From the IMG/VR virus record IMGVR_UViG_3300033998_000262, positions 1 through 35,270 of that record: a stretch of DNA of 35,270 nucleotides; one strand, 5' to 3'. A program made the translations under genes and the position numbers. The notes below the pieces were generated by a model. That model saw nothing but the letters and a program-made list of their open reading frames with translations, made no database searches and was not told the DNA's origin. Positions 23,277 through 32,374 of this stretch are shown here, in pieces. The DNA comes from a virus. The stretch's first letter is position 1. The number at the start of each line of letters is the position of its first letter.

Positions 23277-25898
23277 ATGCAATATATTGATGAATATACA
23301 ATGTCAATTTTGAGAGATAAATTAAAAGTAGGGAATAAACAAGTTAATGTGCGTATAGAAGTAGATAAATTTGAATATATACCGAATCAAATTACTGAGT
23401 TTTATTCTGTTATGATGGAAACAGATGTAACTACACCAACAATAAATATTCAATCCACTAATATTAGTAACGCTATCATCATGGCTTTTCCGATATTAGG
23501 TAAAACATTTTCTGACTTTGAACCTATAGCAAGTAATCTTGATTTTGGGGCTAAAAGATATGTAGATGGAAAAGTTTCTTATCATGGTGGGATTGATTTT
23601 GGAGTTCCAGAAGGTACTCCTATTATAGCTGTTGCAGATGGTGTTATTACACTTGTAGAAATGAATAATCGTTATTTTGGTCATTATATAAATATTCTTC
23701 ATGATAACGGTATATTGACAAGATATTGCCACCTTAGTAAATTTGCAACTGTTAACGGACAAACTATTCGTCAAGGAATGCAAGTAAAAAAAGGTGATGT
23801 TATAGCATATTCAGGAAATACTGGTTGGTCGACAGGACCGCATTTACATTTTGAAGTGAGAACAGGAGCAAGTAAATCAAGTATCGGTAACAAGACAGAT
23901 CCAAAACCTTATTTAAAAGGAATTTTAAAAATAAGGGATGTTGATATTGTTATACAAACAGAGCCAAAACCAGCTCTTCCTAAAATTAACGGGCCTTTAT
24001 ATTATGACCTTATTAATCAAGTAGTTTTTAAGAGCGATTTTTCTTTAGTAGGGCAAACCCCGCCGGGTTTTATACAAACTAATCCAAAGTACTGGGTGGT
24101 AACAACAAATGATGGGGTAAATGTTTTAGGTTGTCCTAGTTTACTAAGTGGGTTTACGCAAATAGCTAAAAACTTCACGATATATAATTCAGGGCTTGTT
24201 ACGTTTAAAATTAAAGCGTCACTTTCTGCTAGTAGCAAATTAGATGTTGCTTTAGATGATAAAATAATTTTATCAAAAACAACAAGTACTAATGGCTACG
24301 AAGCATTTACTTTTGAGACTACAGAAGGCAATCATGTATTGTTTTTTAAATTTACAAAGACTGCCGGGTCAAATTCTCAAGTTTTTATAAGTAATATTGA
24401 GATTATAAACAGATACCCGAAACTTGATGATGGTACATCTCTTTATATAAAAGGGCCTGATGCTGTTATAATTAATGAGGATATAACAGAACCACAGTAT
24501 GTTAAGTCTGCCGCTTCAGATAATTCAACGAATATTATTCAAGTTAATCCTGGCGATATTTTTCCGTATATTGAGACTGCGTATGAAACGCAAACTGCAT
24601 GGTATAAAGTAGTAGCAAATAATCAAACAGGGTATATAAAGAGTACTATATCAAGATTAAATGTAGATGAAAATATAACCACTAAAGTTTATCAAGTACC
24701 TACTGGTGCATTTATATATTCGAAAACACTTACGGTAGAGAATGTAATATCTCTTGAGCTAGATTATAAGTATGAGATGCGGGCTGCGGATGCAGTATTT
24801 ACAATATATAACAATAAAGGATATTATGCCCCTGACTATAACCCGGCACTTTTTAATGAGTACGGGAGTAAAGATTCAGATTACAGAGATGTTTTTGTAG
24901 AAAATGCTCCCGTAAGGATTTATATAGGGTATGGGGATAGGCTTATTAGAAAATTTACAGGGCTTGTAACATCTGTATCAATAGACGGAAACGGAGAGGT
25001 AATGACTATAAGATGCTCGGATATGATGAAGTTGATGAATGATTATTTTACTTATTTGCCGATAAACTATCCTGAAGAGGGCGGGGTTGATACCGTATGG
25101 TTAGCATCTTCTGTAATACATGATATGGCTATAAAGGCCGGGATGAATAGTTGGAAATACTTATATGAAGATTTATCAAGGCCATCAATAATTATAGAAG
25201 ACTCTTATTTTACGGATGTTAACCCTAAAAACGGTACTTTTATAAAAATAAATGAAAATAACGAACCTGTAGAAGTTAATATAAACAGCATTCCGGAAGG
25301 GACAGGTTATAGGAATCCAGCGATATGGAGTGGACAGGTGCCTGTTGGAACAAATGCTGCTGAATATGTTGAAAATATATGTTTGCAGTTAGGTTATTGG
25401 CAGAGATGTGACTACTATGGTACTTATATCGCGTCAAAAATACCATTTTTCTATGATTCTAATGGTAGTTTTAATAAAACAGCAGTTTATAAGTTTGTTG
25501 ATGGAGAGAACATTATAAGTGTTAGTAAAAGTTATGATTATTCTAAAATTAGAAACCATTTGATTATAGGTGGACCGACAGGTCAAGATCATTTTTTTGA
25601 TATAGAGTTATGGAAACTAGCAGGCGGTATTAGAAAAACTGCATCCGAATATGTAGATTTTGCAAATACTTATGCAAAAAGATCTGCTGTTGCGAGAAAA
25701 ATGTTTTTTGATATAAAGTCAATGATTAGAACACTGCAAGTAGGTGTTGAAGGTAATCCATTCATAGAATTAATGGATGTAGTTGAAATAGAAAATAGAG
25801 ATACTAATACAAAGGGTACTTTTGTTGTTAAGGGCATCAGGGATTCATTTTCCGTAGATCAAGGGTATATTACTGTGTTAGATTTATTCTGGGTATAG
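23277..25898 (+). CDS. Tail hub/lysin (Tal-like) with embedded M23 peptidase and SH3b domain
   Basis: The 873-residue protein starts and ends as a tail hub. Residues 1-65 begin a beta domain (VNVRIEVDKF). Residues about 490-870 carry a gp27/GPD-like hub (EMRAADAVFTIYNNKG, VRIYIGYGDRLIRKFTGLV, then EVMTIRCSDMMKLMND) and end in a late-control-D style strand region. Inserted at residues about 85-205 is a complete M23 zinc endopeptidase: HGGIDFG with His103 and Asp107, RYCHLS with His152, and GPHLHFEV with His189 and His191. Residues about 235-385 look like a carbohydrate-binding jelly roll. Residues about 405-465 look like an SH3b domain (AWYKVVANNQTGYIKS). It should cut peptidoglycan cross-bridges during DNA entry. 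Confidence 0.85.
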   Translation: MQYIDEYTMSILRDKLKVGNKQVNVRIEVDKFEYIPNQITEFYSVMMETDVTTPTINIQSTNISNAIIMAFPILGKTFSDFEPIASNLDFGAKRYVDGKVSYHGGIDFGVPEGTPIIAVADGVITLVEMNNRYFGHYINILHDNGILTRYCHLSKFATVNGQTIRQGMQVKKGDVIAYSGNTGWSTGPHLHFEVRTGASKSSIGNKTDPKPYLKGILKIRDVDIVIQTEPKPALPKINGPLYYDLINQVVFKSDFSLVGQTPPGFIQTNPKYWVVTTNDGVNVLGCPSLLSGFTQIAKNFTIYNSGLVTFKIKASLSASSKLDVALDDKIILSKTTSTNGYEAFTFETTEGNHVLFFKFTKTAGSNSQVFISNIEIINRYPKLDDGTSLYIKGPDAVIINEDITEPQYVKSAASDNSTNIIQVNPGDIFPYIETAYETQTAWYKVVANNQTGYIKSTISRLNVDENITTKVYQVPTGAFIYSKTLTVENVISLELDYKYEMRAADAVFTIYNNKGYYAPDYNPALFNEYGSKDSDYRDVFVENAPVRIYIGYGDRLIRKFTGLVTSVSIDGNGEVMTIRCSDMMKLMNDYFTYLPINYPEEGGVDTVWLASSVIHDMAIKAGMNSWKYLYEDLSRPSIIIEDSYFTDVNPKNGTFIKINENNEPVEVNINSIPEGTGYRNPAIWSGQVPVGTNAAEYVENICLQLGYWQRCDYYGTYIASKIPFFYDSNGSFNKTAVYKFVDGENIISVSKSYDYSKIRNHLIIGGPTGQDHFFDIELWKLAGGIRKTASEYVDFANTYAKRSAVARKMFFDIKSMIRTLQVGVEGNPFIELMDVVEIENRDTNTKGTFVVKGIRDSFSVDQGYITVLDLFWV

Positions 25899-25918
25899 TG
25901 TAGAGGAGTGGTCAGTGA

Positions 25919-27091
25919 GTGAGTTACGGTATAGCTAACGAATATCTAGCTTATGCGATTGCTGAAGTAGCAAGAAATGAAGCACGTAAACTTATTAAGA
26001 ATGAGGGGGCAAAAATTATTTCAGACGCCACAGAAGTTACAGATTTTATTGGCGTGGGTGGAACCAGTACAAACAACGAGAATTTAAAATTCATATCAAA
26101 TATATTAAATGTATTAGAATCTTATAACTATAACATGGAACTTTTAAAGCAAGACCGTGCCAATCCAGATAGGTTAACCTCTGTAATAATTACTTTTGCA
26201 GAAAATGTTAAAGAAATCATTGAGTTGAATAGAACTGACGATAAATTATCATCTGTGATTATTTCCATATATATTAAAGATGATACTATGAAAGATACAG
26301 CAAATCCATTTAATATGCCAACATCTATCTTTATTAAGTATGTATTCAATAAGTATAAGTATAAATATTATCAAGAAGTATTTTCAGACCCAGCAAGCAC
26401 GCAAGAACAAAAAGATGAAGCTCAAATAAAAATGAATGAGGCAAGCCTAGAAAATCAAAACTTAAGAAATGCTTATAATATATCCTCAGATAATTACAGT
26501 TATGATGATTTGGCAATATTTTTACCTAATCCTGTCGGAATGTTAGAGGAAGATTTTATAAAATATATTTTAAATAAAAAAATATATTTACTTTCTGTGT
26601 CTGGTATAGATATTCCTCAAGAAACATTAAATAAAGCAGCAGAAGAAAATGTATATTTAAGAAGCTTCTACTTAATAGAAGAAGATGTTTATTCTTATGA
26701 AGATTTAAAAAAATATCTTCCCAATCCTTTAGGAATGCAAAAAGAAGATTTTTTAGCTTACTATGAGATAAAACAGTCTAATCAAGTAAAGTTAGAAGAA
26801 ATACAAAGATTACAAAGTGAGGGGGCGGATGAGGCAGAAATTATAGCAATAAAAAAACAAATATATGAGTCTGAACAGCCTTTAAGAGATAAATACTATA
26901 TTATTGTAAATGTAGATGAAGAATATAATGTTACATCAGATGAAGATATGTCTTATTACGAGTTAAAAGAGTTTATTGAAACAAATAAAATTGAAGATAA
27001 CGAGAAATTGTTATTTAAAATACAAGTAAGTCTAAACTATGCTATGGGAGTACTTAATTCGGTTGAGTCTAAACTTATTATTGAGGAGTAA
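25919..27091 (+). CDS. Repeat-containing tail protein of unknown function
   Basis: The 390-residue acidic, helical protein is not recognised. It starts at GTG 25919 with GAGGAG upstream. From residue about 125 it contains three diverged repeats of roughly 80 residues, each beginning with an NP.xM..xxFIKY motif: NPFNMPTSIFIKYV, NPVGMLEEDFIKYI and NPLGMQKEDFLAYY. Copies 2 and 3 are preceded by matching YSYDDLAIFL and YSYEDLKKYL segments, and each repeat ends in a helical E.Q.LR..Y stretch of varying length. The architecture suggests a modular helical spacer or fibre stem. It sits between the hub and the next fibre-like gene, so a baseplate or fibre attachment role is plausible. Confidence 0.65.
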   Translation: MSYGIANEYLAYAIAEVARNEARKLIKNEGAKIISDATEVTDFIGVGGTSTNNENLKFISNILNVLESYNYNMELLKQDRANPDRLTSVIITFAENVKEIIELNRTDDKLSSVIISIYIKDDTMKDTANPFNMPTSIFIKYVFNKYKYKYYQEVFSDPASTQEQKDEAQIKMNEASLENQNLRNAYNISSDNYSYDDLAIFLPNPVGMLEEDFIKYILNKKIYLLSVSGIDIPQETLNKAAEENVYLRSFYLIEEDVYSYEDLKKYLPNPLGMQKEDFLAYYEIKQSNQVKLEEIQRLQSEGADEAEIIAIKKQIYESEQPLRDKYYIIVNVDEEYNVTSDEDMSYYELKEFIETNKIEDNEKLLFKIQVSLNYAMGVLNSVESKLIIEE

Positions 27092-27097
27092 GGCGTT

Positions 27098-28006
27098 ATG
27101 GGTGCATTTACAATAGCTTATGTTCCAACAGTCGAAGATGTTCTTAAAGTAGAAAAAGTTAATACGGTTGAAAATGTACTTAAAGTTGAAAAAGTAAATA
27201 CAGTTAAGACAGTCGAAACCGTAAAGACAGTTGAAACTGTAAATGATGTTCGTAAGCTGCCGCATCCATATTTTCCATTAAAGAAGTATAATTACCAAAA
27301 AGGCGGACAAATACACATTACAGCTATTTCAAACATGTATCAAGCTGTTTATGTGCCAGAATATGATATGGAACTTAAAGGTGTTCAACTTTGTTTTACC
27401 TCATATAACATTGAAGATACTTATGACGTAATGATAGGTTCAAGATATATTATAAAAGATTCACATGTTAAAGAGATGACAGAGTATAGAATGTTTGAAG
27501 TTTACGAAGTTGTTAATGCAGGTACTCCTGTTGTTATAAATTTTTACAATAACAGCGGACTTGAAAAATACATGATGTACGAATTTATTACACTTGTCGA
27601 TCAGCAAATTGTTAATGTAAACAGTAGATTTGATTGGTACTTTTATTGGAGGGGGGACAATTATCAATTAGGAAGTAATGATTTATTGACACTTGTAATT
27701 AGTCAGCCTAACTATGTTAATATGGATTCCGAAATAAATACTTTTAGTTTGACTATAACAGATTTAAGGCTACAGACTAATGTTGCAATAGTTAGTTATA
27801 GTAATGGGGTATTAAGCTCTACGTACACAGAAACAGATCCTCAATATGCTTCAGAGAATTTTTTAGCTAGAGTTAATGTAATCGCAGTTGTTTCTGTTAT
27901 TAGATATTCTAAGAGTATAGCTATAATTTTTAAAAATGTTAGTAATGTTGGTGTACACCCTATAGAAATAGGTGTAACTGGCAATGTAAGTAATATTTTG
28001 GTTTAA
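27098..28006 (+). CDS. Fibre-like tail protein with N-terminal Val-x-x triplet repeat
   Basis: The 302-residue product follows the previous gene by 6 bases, with a GGAGTAAGG ribosome site. Residues 9-53 are 15 uninterrupted Val-x-x triplets (VPT VED VLK VEK and so on), including a 12-residue unit repeated twice and a 6-residue unit repeated twice. The remainder (about residues 60-302) is predicted to be beta-rich with many aromatic residues (FDWYFYWRGDNY) and resembles a receptor-binding or baseplate beta-sandwich, but I do not recognise a family. The triplet segment would suit a narrow fibrous trimer stalk joining the globular part to the baseplate. It is followed by another putative baseplate protein 14 bases downstream. 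Confidence 0.65.
   Translation: MGAFTIAYVPTVEDVLKVEKVNTVENVLKVEKVNTVKTVETVKTVETVNDVRKLPHPYFPLKKYNYQKGGQIHITAISNMYQAVYVPEYDMELKGVQLCFTSYNIEDTYDVMIGSRYIIKDSHVKEMTEYRMFEVYEVVNAGTPVVINFYNNSGLEKYMMYEFITLVDQQIVNVNSRFDWYFYWRGDNYQLGSNDLLTLVISQPNYVNMDSEINTFSLTITDLRLQTNVAIVSYSNGVLSSTYTETDPQYASENFLARVNVIAVVSVIRYSKSIAIIFKNVSNVGVHPIEIGVTGNVSNILV
27122..27256 (+). repeat. Coding triplet repeat (Val-x-x)15
   Basis: Fifteen 9-base units encode Val-x-x. Two 36-base copies (27131-27166 and 27167-27202) and two 18-base copies (27203-27220 and 27221-27238) are visible. Most differences between the 36-base copies are at third codon positions, so the protein pattern seems to be conserved more than the DNA. Confidence 0.9.
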
Positions 28007-28020
28007 GGAGTTGATACAGT

Positions 28021-29223
28021 ATGTATGTTCATGGATTTACTACTGCTGAAAATGTGGTAAAGGATTTGGCGACTGTTTTAACAACTGGTGATATAATAAA
28101 TCCCTCGAACAATTGGGAGCTAGTTTACCCAACAGAATTGAGTCTTGTTACCAATGAGGCAGTTTTTAAGGTATCGCCATTTACAGATAAAGTATGGGTT
28201 AAGAAAGAAGTAACAACTGTTAGTTTTGGTAAAATTACGTTAGCTAATGATATAGTTCAGATGGGCGGGACAAGAGTTTTTGTAAAAGATAAAAAATATT
28301 ATCTTTATTTGAAAAAGGATGACGGAGATCTAGATGTAATGGAATATAAGATCACAGGCTCAAAAGAAATAACAGTCCACACGACCCTTGAAGGAAAGAC
28401 TGTAATTGTAGATTATGAAAAACCTACAAACATTACATCTACTTATTATGTGAAAATTAGAAAGCCTGATATTATATCGGGAACCACACCGAACAATCAC
28501 TTTATTGATTGGGTTATAGGGGAAAATTATGACCCGCAAAGCAACAGTTTTCCAGTAGATCATTACAGTGAAACTGGAAAAATTAGTTGGTTTAGAGAGA
28601 CTGAAAACTCTTTCCAGATTGCAAAACCTTGGCTGCCAATAGAGTATTGGATTAGTTTTGATAAAAATGCTGCTGTTGGTGTGCTTATGGGTGATGTTGG
28701 GTTGTCTGTGAGTGATTGGTTATCTTCACCGTTTTATTTCGGCTCTTTAAAACAGATTGACGGTGCTTTAGAGACAGATTTAAGAGGTAATTTTGGCGGA
28801 TTCGGTGGTTCATATACAGAACCGGTTTTATCTAAAAGATATGGTGATTACACAGGAACGGGTATGACCGATGTAATAATGGTTGCAACGAAAACAGGCA
28901 GGCCATATCAGGCACATAAAGTTCAAATATTTACTGGATATGAATTTAGAGAAAAAACATTTAATGGGCAAAGCTTGCACACTGGTAAACACGCTGTTTC
29001 AGAGATTGTTCTAGCGGATGTCCATGAAAATGATAGAGGTATTTTAAGGCACTGTTTAGCTGTACCAAGGGTAGCAAAAGAGCATGGAACAGAATTAATT
29101 TACAATAGATACATTTCAGGGGAAGAAGAAACTTATATATTCTTAAATATTAATGCACCATATACTCCATTTAATACATCTCCTGATGTTTTGATAGGTA
29201 TAGCAATAAGAACAGATATTTAA
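28021..29223 (+). CDS. Baseplate/tail structural protein, unknown family
   Basis: The 400-residue protein starts at ATG 28021 after AAGGAG. The sequence suggests two parts: residues 1-150, beta-rich with MYVHGFTTAENVVKDLATVL at the start and the strand NITSTYYVKI near the end; and residues 150-400, an aromatic and Gly-rich region with WLPIEYWISFDKNAAVGVLM, then LRGNFGGFGGSY, KRYGDYTGTGMTDVIMVAT and TGKHAVSEIVL. I have an impression of similar proteins in structural clusters of large Bacillus and Clostridium phages, but no family can be assigned. No signal peptide or membrane helix is visible. Position among fibre-type genes supports a virion component of the tail tip. Confidence 0.65.
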   Translation: MYVHGFTTAENVVKDLATVLTTGDIINPSNNWELVYPTELSLVTNEAVFKVSPFTDKVWVKKEVTTVSFGKITLANDIVQMGGTRVFVKDKKYYLYLKKDDGDLDVMEYKITGSKEITVHTTLEGKTVIVDYEKPTNITSTYYVKIRKPDIISGTTPNNHFIDWVIGENYDPQSNSFPVDHYSETGKISWFRETENSFQIAKPWLPIEYWISFDKNAAVGVLMGDVGLSVSDWLSSPFYFGSLKQIDGALETDLRGNFGGFGGSYTEPVLSKRYGDYTGTGMTDVIMVATKTGRPYQAHKVQIFTGYEFREKTFNGQSLHTGKHAVSEIVLADVHENDRGILRHCLAVPRVAKEHGTELIYNRYISGEEETYIFLNINAPYTPFNTSPDVLIGIAIRTDI

Positions 29224-29245
29224 CATGCTTTTCAACAAAAATCTA

Positions 29246-29268
29246 CCCACCTATATAAACAAGGTGGG
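29246..29268 (+). terminator. Hairpin between the baseplate gene and the next gene
   Basis: CCCACCT (29246-29252) pairs perfectly with AGGTGGG (29262-29268) over a 9-base loop, followed by CATTTTA. The T tail is weak. It lies inside a possible N-terminal extension of the downstream frame, which argues for the later start there. Confidence 0.55.
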
Positions 29269-29284
29269 CATTTTAGGTGGTTAC

Positions 29285-31621
29285 ATGATTTATAATTTTA
29301 AGTTTAATGTTTATAATAAGCCGAATTATATTCTTTCTTTTAATTCTTTGACCAGTAATATATATACATTATATTTTTTCGGCTTCAATGTGTATGAAAT
29401 AATAAAGTATACGGCTAAATATGTAGAATTAACAAATACAGAGAAAGAAATTTTTTTAAATAAATTGTGTACAATAAACTTAAGCTCCGGTGATTTAGAT
29501 AAAAATGTGCAGTTAATTAGTGATAAAGGATTAATAGATATAAAGAAAATGGTTCAGTATTTAAGTGATAGTATTATTATTAGCAATAAACATAAATTAA
29601 ATACAGGCGTACTCAATAGGGCCGATGTAGTAAGTAAAGTCTATAGTTACGTAGAAAATTTTGTACAAATACATTTAATTAAAGCCCTGTGGGGGGTAAT
29701 TTCTAACCAGTCGTGTAATTTTTATGTTAGTAAGCAGTACTTTAAAGAACAAATAGGCGAGTTTGATATATATAACCCCAAACAAAGTGAAGAATATAAA
29801 ATAAACAGTATTTTAAAAATAAATATTACACACACTAAACCCCATTTTATAGAGAATGTAAATAAACAAGAAGTTAACTATCGTGAAAATATGGTTGTAG
29901 AGAATAATATCAATATAGATAAAGTATTTTTGGTTTGTATCGATCCTTTAGATATTAAGGAGTTTTATACAAACCACATTAAAGAAACTGAAAAGGCATA
30001 CGGTACAGTACAGAATGCACACCAAAATAACTTTAAATATACTGATTATAATGCTAAAGCCGATGCAGGGGTTAGATTAACAAAACTATCAGATAAGCAT
30101 ATACAAAAAACGATAAATAAATCCCCTAAAAGGTTTGTTAGCAGGTTAAAAAACGTGTCTTTTAAAACTAAAAAAAGGATTGAAATGCCTAAACGTGAAA
30201 ACTATAAACGTTCATTTTTAAATATAACTAATAACATAGAAGAAATAAATTCAGGTGTTTCTAAAGAATTAGAAAATTATTTGTCGTTAATCGATAATGC
30301 AAAACTTTTTAAGTTAATAAATAATGTAATCAGTGATATTAATTCTGATAAAATCGAATATATAGAAAAACCGATGGAAAGTGTAAATAGAAGTAATTAC
30401 TTGAATTTAGATGGTATAGTTGGTATAACTAACCAACAAAAACTCAAAAATGTTACTGATGAACCAAAAGGTATTGTTAAAAATAATATGGAACAAGCAC
30501 AAACTTCGTTTGTTTTAATGAAAAAAAATTACAATACTTTAATAAATAAATTAAAAAATGTGAAGACCAATAATAAAAAGCGTGTAAACACTTTAAAGCC
30601 AGTCAGAATGAAACCCTTGAAAACAATAAATCCTGTTATTAAATCACAAAAATATTTATATAAAAAGGTGAATATTTATACTAAAACCTTTAAATTAAAG
30701 TGTAAGCATTTATCTTTTTACAAAAGATGGCGGTTTAAAACAGGAAAAGCACACGATAATATTTGGCTAAATCCAGTAACAACAGAGGAATATAAAATAG
30801 CATTACAAAGAACTAACATTCTAAATGATTTTTATAATGACGTTTCTAATGTGGTAAATTTATACGACGTTACTGAAAACAGCTTAAAAAGGGATCTATT
30901 AGATTATTTACAAAATTTGTTTGATAATAAATACATTCTTAGTGAGAGTGTTAATGAATTCGCTATAATTTCTGATATTTTTAAAGTTAATGTTAATAGT
31001 TTAGAAGAAAGTTCTATAAATAATATTAGAGAAACAATTGAATCATTGCTTATAAATACTGTTAATGAATATAAAAGCAGGTATATTGATGAATTAACAA
31101 AGGCTAAATATGAATTAGCTATAGAAAGTAGAATTTCGTTTAAGGCTTTATTAGATTTTATATTGTTTATAGAACAGATTATTTACATCAATAAATCACA
31201 TTTTGCTGCTAATAGAGCTGTAACTGTAATAGAAAGAATGATAAAAATTTTAGATGAGTGGCTTAATGAAGCCCCACCCACCGAAATTCCGAATGATTAT
31301 TTATATTTGTTAAGGTGGTTTAAATGGTTTGCCGAAGGTGAAAAGAATAGACACTTAAATGATGTTGAATTAAATGGGCTAAATATAATTGAAAAATTAA
31401 AAGATCAAATGGTAAATTATTTTGAAAGCAGGTGGGGGAAGAGAGTTGTAGAATACGGTCCAGATGGCATGTATATTTATTCCAAGGATTATAGTTATAT
31501 AGACAGGATTAGAGGTAAAAAACACGGTACAAATAAGATGCTTGTTGATAAAAATACTATGAAAGAAGATTACGGAATAAGCGAAAAAGATTTGCCTTTT
31601 AATGTTGAAGGGGATGAATAG
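29285..31621 (+). CDS. Large basic protein of unknown function, tail region
   Basis: The frame is open from ATG 29225, but the first 20 codons lie across a hairpin. ATG 29285, preceded by AGGTGG, is preferred, giving 778 residues. The protein is very rich in Lys, Asn and Ile and its gene is strikingly AT-rich. N-terminal residues 1-100 look folded (MIYNFKFNVYNK, then LYFFGFNVYEIIKYTAKY). Residues about 270-480 are strongly basic with little predicted globular structure. Residues about 570-740 are helical with aromatic clusters (YLYLLRWFKWFAEG). No catalytic motif is visible. Such a basic low-complexity centre could be a flexible linker between an attachment domain and a distal domain. It may be recently acquired, given its composition. 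Confidence 0.65.
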   Translation: MIYNFKFNVYNKPNYILSFNSLTSNIYTLYFFGFNVYEIIKYTAKYVELTNTEKEIFLNKLCTINLSSGDLDKNVQLISDKGLIDIKKMVQYLSDSIIISNKHKLNTGVLNRADVVSKVYSYVENFVQIHLIKALWGVISNQSCNFYVSKQYFKEQIGEFDIYNPKQSEEYKINSILKINITHTKPHFIENVNKQEVNYRENMVVENNINIDKVFLVCIDPLDIKEFYTNHIKETEKAYGTVQNAHQNNFKYTDYNAKADAGVRLTKLSDKHIQKTINKSPKRFVSRLKNVSFKTKKRIEMPKRENYKRSFLNITNNIEEINSGVSKELENYLSLIDNAKLFKLINNVISDINSDKIEYIEKPMESVNRSNYLNLDGIVGITNQQKLKNVTDEPKGIVKNNMEQAQTSFVLMKKNYNTLINKLKNVKTNNKKRVNTLKPVRMKPLKTINPVIKSQKYLYKKVNIYTKTFKLKCKHLSFYKRWRFKTGKAHDNIWLNPVTTEEYKIALQRTNILNDFYNDVSNVVNLYDVTENSLKRDLLDYLQNLFDNKYILSESVNEFAIISDIFKVNVNSLEESSINNIRETIESLLINTVNEYKSRYIDELTKAKYELAIESRISFKALLDFILFIEQIIYINKSHFAANRAVTVIERMIKILDEWLNEAPPTEIPNDYLYLLRWFKWFAEGEKNRHLNDVELNGLNIIEKLKDQMVNYFESRWGKRVVEYGPDGMYIYSKDYSYIDRIRGKKHGTNKMLVDKNTMKEDYGISEKDLPFNVEGDE

Positions 31622-31622
31622 T

Positions 31623-31988
31623 GTGGCAGAAACTTTACATCAAGTGTTTTGCATCTTTGTAAGACCAACATACCAAGAAGACAGCACCGGAAATAGAGTA
31701 CCGTATACTGGAGTTATATATAGAATTAAAGGTTATGTGGAAACTGAATACTGTTACTATCCTATACTACAGAGTCTATCCACAGAAAATATAGGTAGTA
31801 CAAATTTATCATCAGAATTTATAAATTCCAGTAATACTTATTATAGGGATGCTTGGTTTTTGCATAGTAGTTATACCAGTTATTGGAAGTGTAGGGATAA
31901 ATTAAAAGAATTAATGAAAAAGTACGGGAAAGAAAATTTAAAGTTATTTATATATATACCTTGGGATTATGAAGTAACCCCAGATTGA
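31623..31988 (+). CDS. Small tail-region protein, first of a tandem paralogous pair
   Basis: Two ATGs upstream are in frame, but GTG 31623 lies 9 bases after AAGGGG and gives an N-terminus that aligns with the next gene, so I prefer it (121 residues). Shared features with the neighbour: QVFCIFVRPTYQED at the start, DAWFLHSSYTSYW in the middle and IYIPWDYEVTPD at the end. It is probably a single small alpha/beta domain. No family is recognised. The start lies two bases after the previous stop codon. The pair probably makes related tail-tip or fibre-accessory subunits, but this is inference from location. Confidence 0.65.
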   Translation: MAETLHQVFCIFVRPTYQEDSTGNRVPYTGVIYRIKGYVETEYCYYPILQSLSTENIGSTNLSSEFINSSNTYYRDAWFLHSSYTSYWKCRDKLKELMKKYGKENLKLFIYIPWDYEVTPD

Positions 31989-32011
31989 ATTTTGAACAAA
32001 GGAGTGTTTTT

Positions 32012-32356
32012 ATGGCTAACTTATTACAAAAAGTATTTTTAATTTTTGTAAGACCGTATTATGAAGATGATGCTGTTGCAGATAGAAAAGTATTTATAAA
32101 AACTGATATACGGTTTTATGATAATGGGACATATCGACTATTAAAAACAATCAACCCTTCTGGACGAACTACTTCTCCAGACGTGTTAAATTCATCAAGT
32201 AAATATGATGCGGATGCTTGGTTTTTGTATGGTTCATACACTAGTTACAATGACATGAGAGAAATGTTAAAAAATGTGATAGCTGTATATGGTACGGCTA
32301 ATGTAAGACCTTGTGTTTATATTCCTATAGACTACGAAGTACTTCCAAACAAATAA
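32012..32356 (+). CDS. Small tail-region protein, second of a tandem paralogous pair
   Basis: The start is ATG 32012 with AAAGGAG upstream; the frame is open 9 codons further back without a ribosome site. The 114-residue product aligns along its length with the preceding gene: KVFLIFVRPYYEDD, then DAWFLYGSYTSYNDMREML, then VYIPIDYEVLPNK. The central region between the motifs has diverged strongly, while the ends are conserved, suggesting a common fold with a variable surface. This looks like a duplication followed by divergence. No function can be given. Confidence 0.65.
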   Translation: MANLLQKVFLIFVRPYYEDDAVADRKVFIKTDIRFYDNGTYRLLKTINPSGRTTSPDVLNSSSKYDADAWFLYGSYTSYNDMREMLKNVIAVYGTANVRPCVYIPIDYEVLPNK

Positions 32357-32374
32357 CAAGGTAGGCGGGGTTAT

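Noticed and set aside
27122-27256. CRISPR array or non-coding tandem repeat
   Set aside because: Units are 9, 18 and 36 bases, contiguous without spacers, in frame, and differ mainly at third codon positions; this is a protein repeat.
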